From Bacteroidales bacterium UBA4417 (lineage in GTDB: Bacteria; Bacteroidota; Bacteroidia; Bacteroidales; UBA4417), in the NCBI GenBank assembly GCA_002389705.1, contig DGQJ01000332.1, positions 1-7,845 of the forward strand: DNA of 7,845 nt, given 5' to 3'. The position numbers were made by a program, and so were the translations under genes. Under the pieces are notes generated by a model that was not told the DNA's origin, made no database searches, and saw only the letters and a program-made list of their open reading frames with translations. Numbering within the stretch: the first letter of the stretch is position 1; the number at the start of each line of letters is the position of its first letter. This document shows positions 7,213-7,845 of the stretch, piece by piece.

Positions 7213-7249
7213 TTTCCACAGCAGGAAATTTATTTTCCTGCTGTGGAAA
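7213..7249. repeat. Right hairpin of the array (copies 4 and 5)
   Basis: TTTCCACAGCAGGAAA (7213-7228) pairs without mismatch with TTTCCTGCTGTGGAAA (7234-7249) around the 5-base loop TTTAT. A perfect 16-bp stem is strong enough to fold in RNA or to extrude in DNA. No T run follows (TCAAGC), so it is not a standard intrinsic terminator, though it could stabilise the 3' end of the activase transcript. Confidence 0.75.
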
Positions 7250-7287
7250 TCAAGCAATAAGTCTTTTCAACAAAATACCAGGCCTGC

Positions 7288-7341
7288 CATGCCAAGTGAA
7301 ATTCCTTAATTTCTTTAATATTGACAAATTTCACAGGCATG
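7288..7341. repeat. Long inverted repeat just upstream of the peptidase gene
   Basis: CATGCC (7288-7293) plus GTGAAATT (7296-7303) on the left match AATTTCAC (7327-7334) plus GGCATG (7336-7341) on the right. The arms give 14 perfect pairs interrupted only by an AA versus A asymmetry, around a 23-base AT-rich loop. It ends a few bases before the candidate promoter of the downstream gene. An operator, or a stem that ends read-through transcription, are both possible. Confidence 0.6.
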
Positions 7342-7347
7342 TTTTAC

Positions 7348-7376
7348 TTTACTTCTCACTATGCTGCGTATCTTTA
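7348..7376 (+). promoter_or_regulatory. Candidate promoter for the M1-type peptidase gene
   Basis: TATCTTTA (7369-7376) matches TAnnTTTG except in its last base, and TTTA at 7348-7351 is a poor -33 candidate with a 17-base spacer. A transcript start near 7383 would give a leader of about 14 bases to the ATG at 7397 and would exclude the in-frame ATG at 7361. Confidence 0.35.
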
Positions 7377-7396
7377 CACACATAATTTCCTGCTTT

Positions 7397-7845
7397 ATGA
7401 AGTTTAATGGCTCAAGGTATATCTTATTTTTTTTGCTGATATGTGTAACTGCCGGTGTATCTGCGCAGCAAAAACACACCTCCAATGAACTGCAGCAGAT
7501 CGCTGATAACGAAAAAGCCGCTTACAGTAAACTGATGCAACCACACGAATCGCTGATTGTAAATAATTACGACCTGAAATACCATCGTTTCTTCCTGTTT
7601 GCCGATCCTTCCAAATCATCAATCAGCGGCTCGGTAACCTCTTATTTTGTTTCTACACAAACCGGAATGGAAAGTATTCAATTTGAGTTGTATAAAACAA
7701 TCTCGGCCGATTCGGCATTTTACCATGGTGTAAAAAAGTCCCCAGCCCATAACGGCAACGTGGTTACAGTTCCATTTGATAAAAGTGTAGCCCAGGGCAG
7801 TCTCGATTCGGTTACCATCTTTTACCATGGTGATCCTACAGCCAG
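7397..7845 (+). CDS. Secreted M1-family metallopeptidase (aminopeptidase N-like), N-terminal part
   Basis: The frame is open from ATG 7397 to the window edge, giving 149 residues of a longer protein. Residues 1-23 are a signal peptide: MKFNGSR, a hydrophobic core YILFFLLICVTAGV (8-21), then VSA with predicted cleavage before QQ (24-25). There is no lipobox cysteine, so it is exported as a soluble or surface protein. NNYDLKYHRFFLFADPS (56-72) followed by ISGSVTSYF (76-84) is the start of the N-terminal beta-saddle domain of Bacteroidota M1 peptidases, which in this phylum often carry a C-terminal type IX secretion tag. The later VTVPFD and DSVTIFYHG stretches fit the same domain. The catalytic HExxH zinc motif and any secretion tag lie beyond the window, so activity cannot be judged. 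An in-frame ATG at 7361 adds 12 residues but lies upstream of the likely transcript start and would weaken the signal peptide. The gene follows the activase by 341 bases and looks independently transcribed. The family call rests on remembered motif similarity. Confidence 0.75.
   Translation, partial: MKFNGSRYILFFLLICVTAGVSAQQKHTSNELQQIADNEKAAYSKLMQPHESLIVNNYDLKYHRFFLFADPSKSSISGSVTSYFVSTQTGMESIQFELYKTISADSAFYHGVKKSPAHNGNVVTVPFDKSVAQGSLDSVTIFYHGDPTA

Larger units (their letters stand above)
7146..7250. repeat. Five-copy 15-bp palindrome-like repeat array with 22-bp period
   Basis: The unit is TTTCCACAGCAGGAA. Copies lie at 7149-7163 (reverse orientation, one mismatch), 7169-7183 (forward), 7191-7205 (forward, one mismatch, ACCGC for ACAGC), 7213-7227 (forward) and 7235-7249 (reverse, exact). 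Start-to-start distances are 20, 22, 22 and 22 bases, with AT-only spacers of 5 or 7 bases. Each unit is itself an imperfect dyad of the form TTTCC-N6-GGAAA, so the half-sites alternate about every 11 bases. The function is unknown. Possible explanations are a multimeric protein-binding array, a REP-like intergenic palindrome cluster, or a structured transcript end. Confidence 0.85.
7056..7396. other. Gene-free region rich in inverted repeats between the activase and peptidase genes
   Basis: These 341 bases carry no supportable gene. In order they hold a small stem (TTTCCC 7112-7117 with GGGAAA 7123-7128, 5-base loop), the five-copy repeat array (7146-7250), a long inverted repeat (7288-7341) and a candidate promoter for the downstream gene. 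I see no classical hairpin-plus-T-run terminator directly after the activase stop at 7055, so termination is either factor-dependent or uses one of the array hairpins about 90-190 bases downstream. Confidence 0.6.

Noticed and set aside
7146..7250. CRISPR array
   Set aside because: Repeats are only 15 bases, occur in both orientations and have 5-7 base AT spacers, and there are no cas genes. CRISPR spacers are usually 25-45 bases.
7146..7341. Miniature transposable element
   Set aside because: The outermost array copies are in the same orientation as each other, not inverted as terminal repeats would be. No target-site duplication is visible at the edges, and the 7288-7341 dyad has a different sequence. 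A genome-wide search could reopen this.
7361..7396. Upstream in-frame ATG for the M1-type peptidase
   Set aside because: The candidate -7 element (7369-7376) lies within it, and the start at 7397 gives a cleaner signal peptide.

Overview
The window looks like a chromosomal segment from an anaerobic or facultatively anaerobic member of the Bacteroidota. Three things point there. Candidate promoters carry the Bacteroidota TTG / TAnnTTTG signature, clearest at 265-293. The minus-strand lipoprotein has the SPTGGPKD start known from a Bacteroidota-restricted family. The last gene begins like a secreted Bacteroidota M1-type peptidase. The large ATP-dependent activase suggests low-potential, oxygen-sensitive metabolism. 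I see no insertion sequence, integrase, tRNA, rRNA or CRISPR array.

Layout: (1) 3-80 +, the last 25 residues of an unrecognised protein. (2) 309-614 +, a 101-residue ArsR-type winged-helix regulator with its own promoter and a very short leader. (3) 606-640, a hairpin overlapping the regulator's stop codon, placed to serve both converging genes. (4) 650-2356 -, a 568-residue outer-surface lipoprotein with an Ig-like domain. (5) 2357-2795, an AT-rich divergent intergenic region. (6) 2796-7055 +, a 1419-residue protein that fuses two BadF/BadG/BcrA/BcrD-type ATPase activase modules, a cysteine-rich linker, a DUF2229-type region and a C-terminal half resembling 2-hydroxyacyl-CoA dehydratase subunits. 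(7) 7056-7396, a gene-free region with a five-copy phased palindromic repeat array and a separate long inverted repeat. (8) 7397 to the window end +, the N-terminus of a secreted M1-type metallopeptidase, truncated by the window.

The genes do not form one operon. Each complete gene has its own candidate promoter, the lipoprotein points the opposite way, and functions look unrelated. The large activase/dehydratase-like protein has no separate electron donor or dehydratase gene beside it, so it is either self-contained or works with partners encoded elsewhere. The two least explained elements are that protein's biochemical role and the 22-bp-period repeat array behind it.
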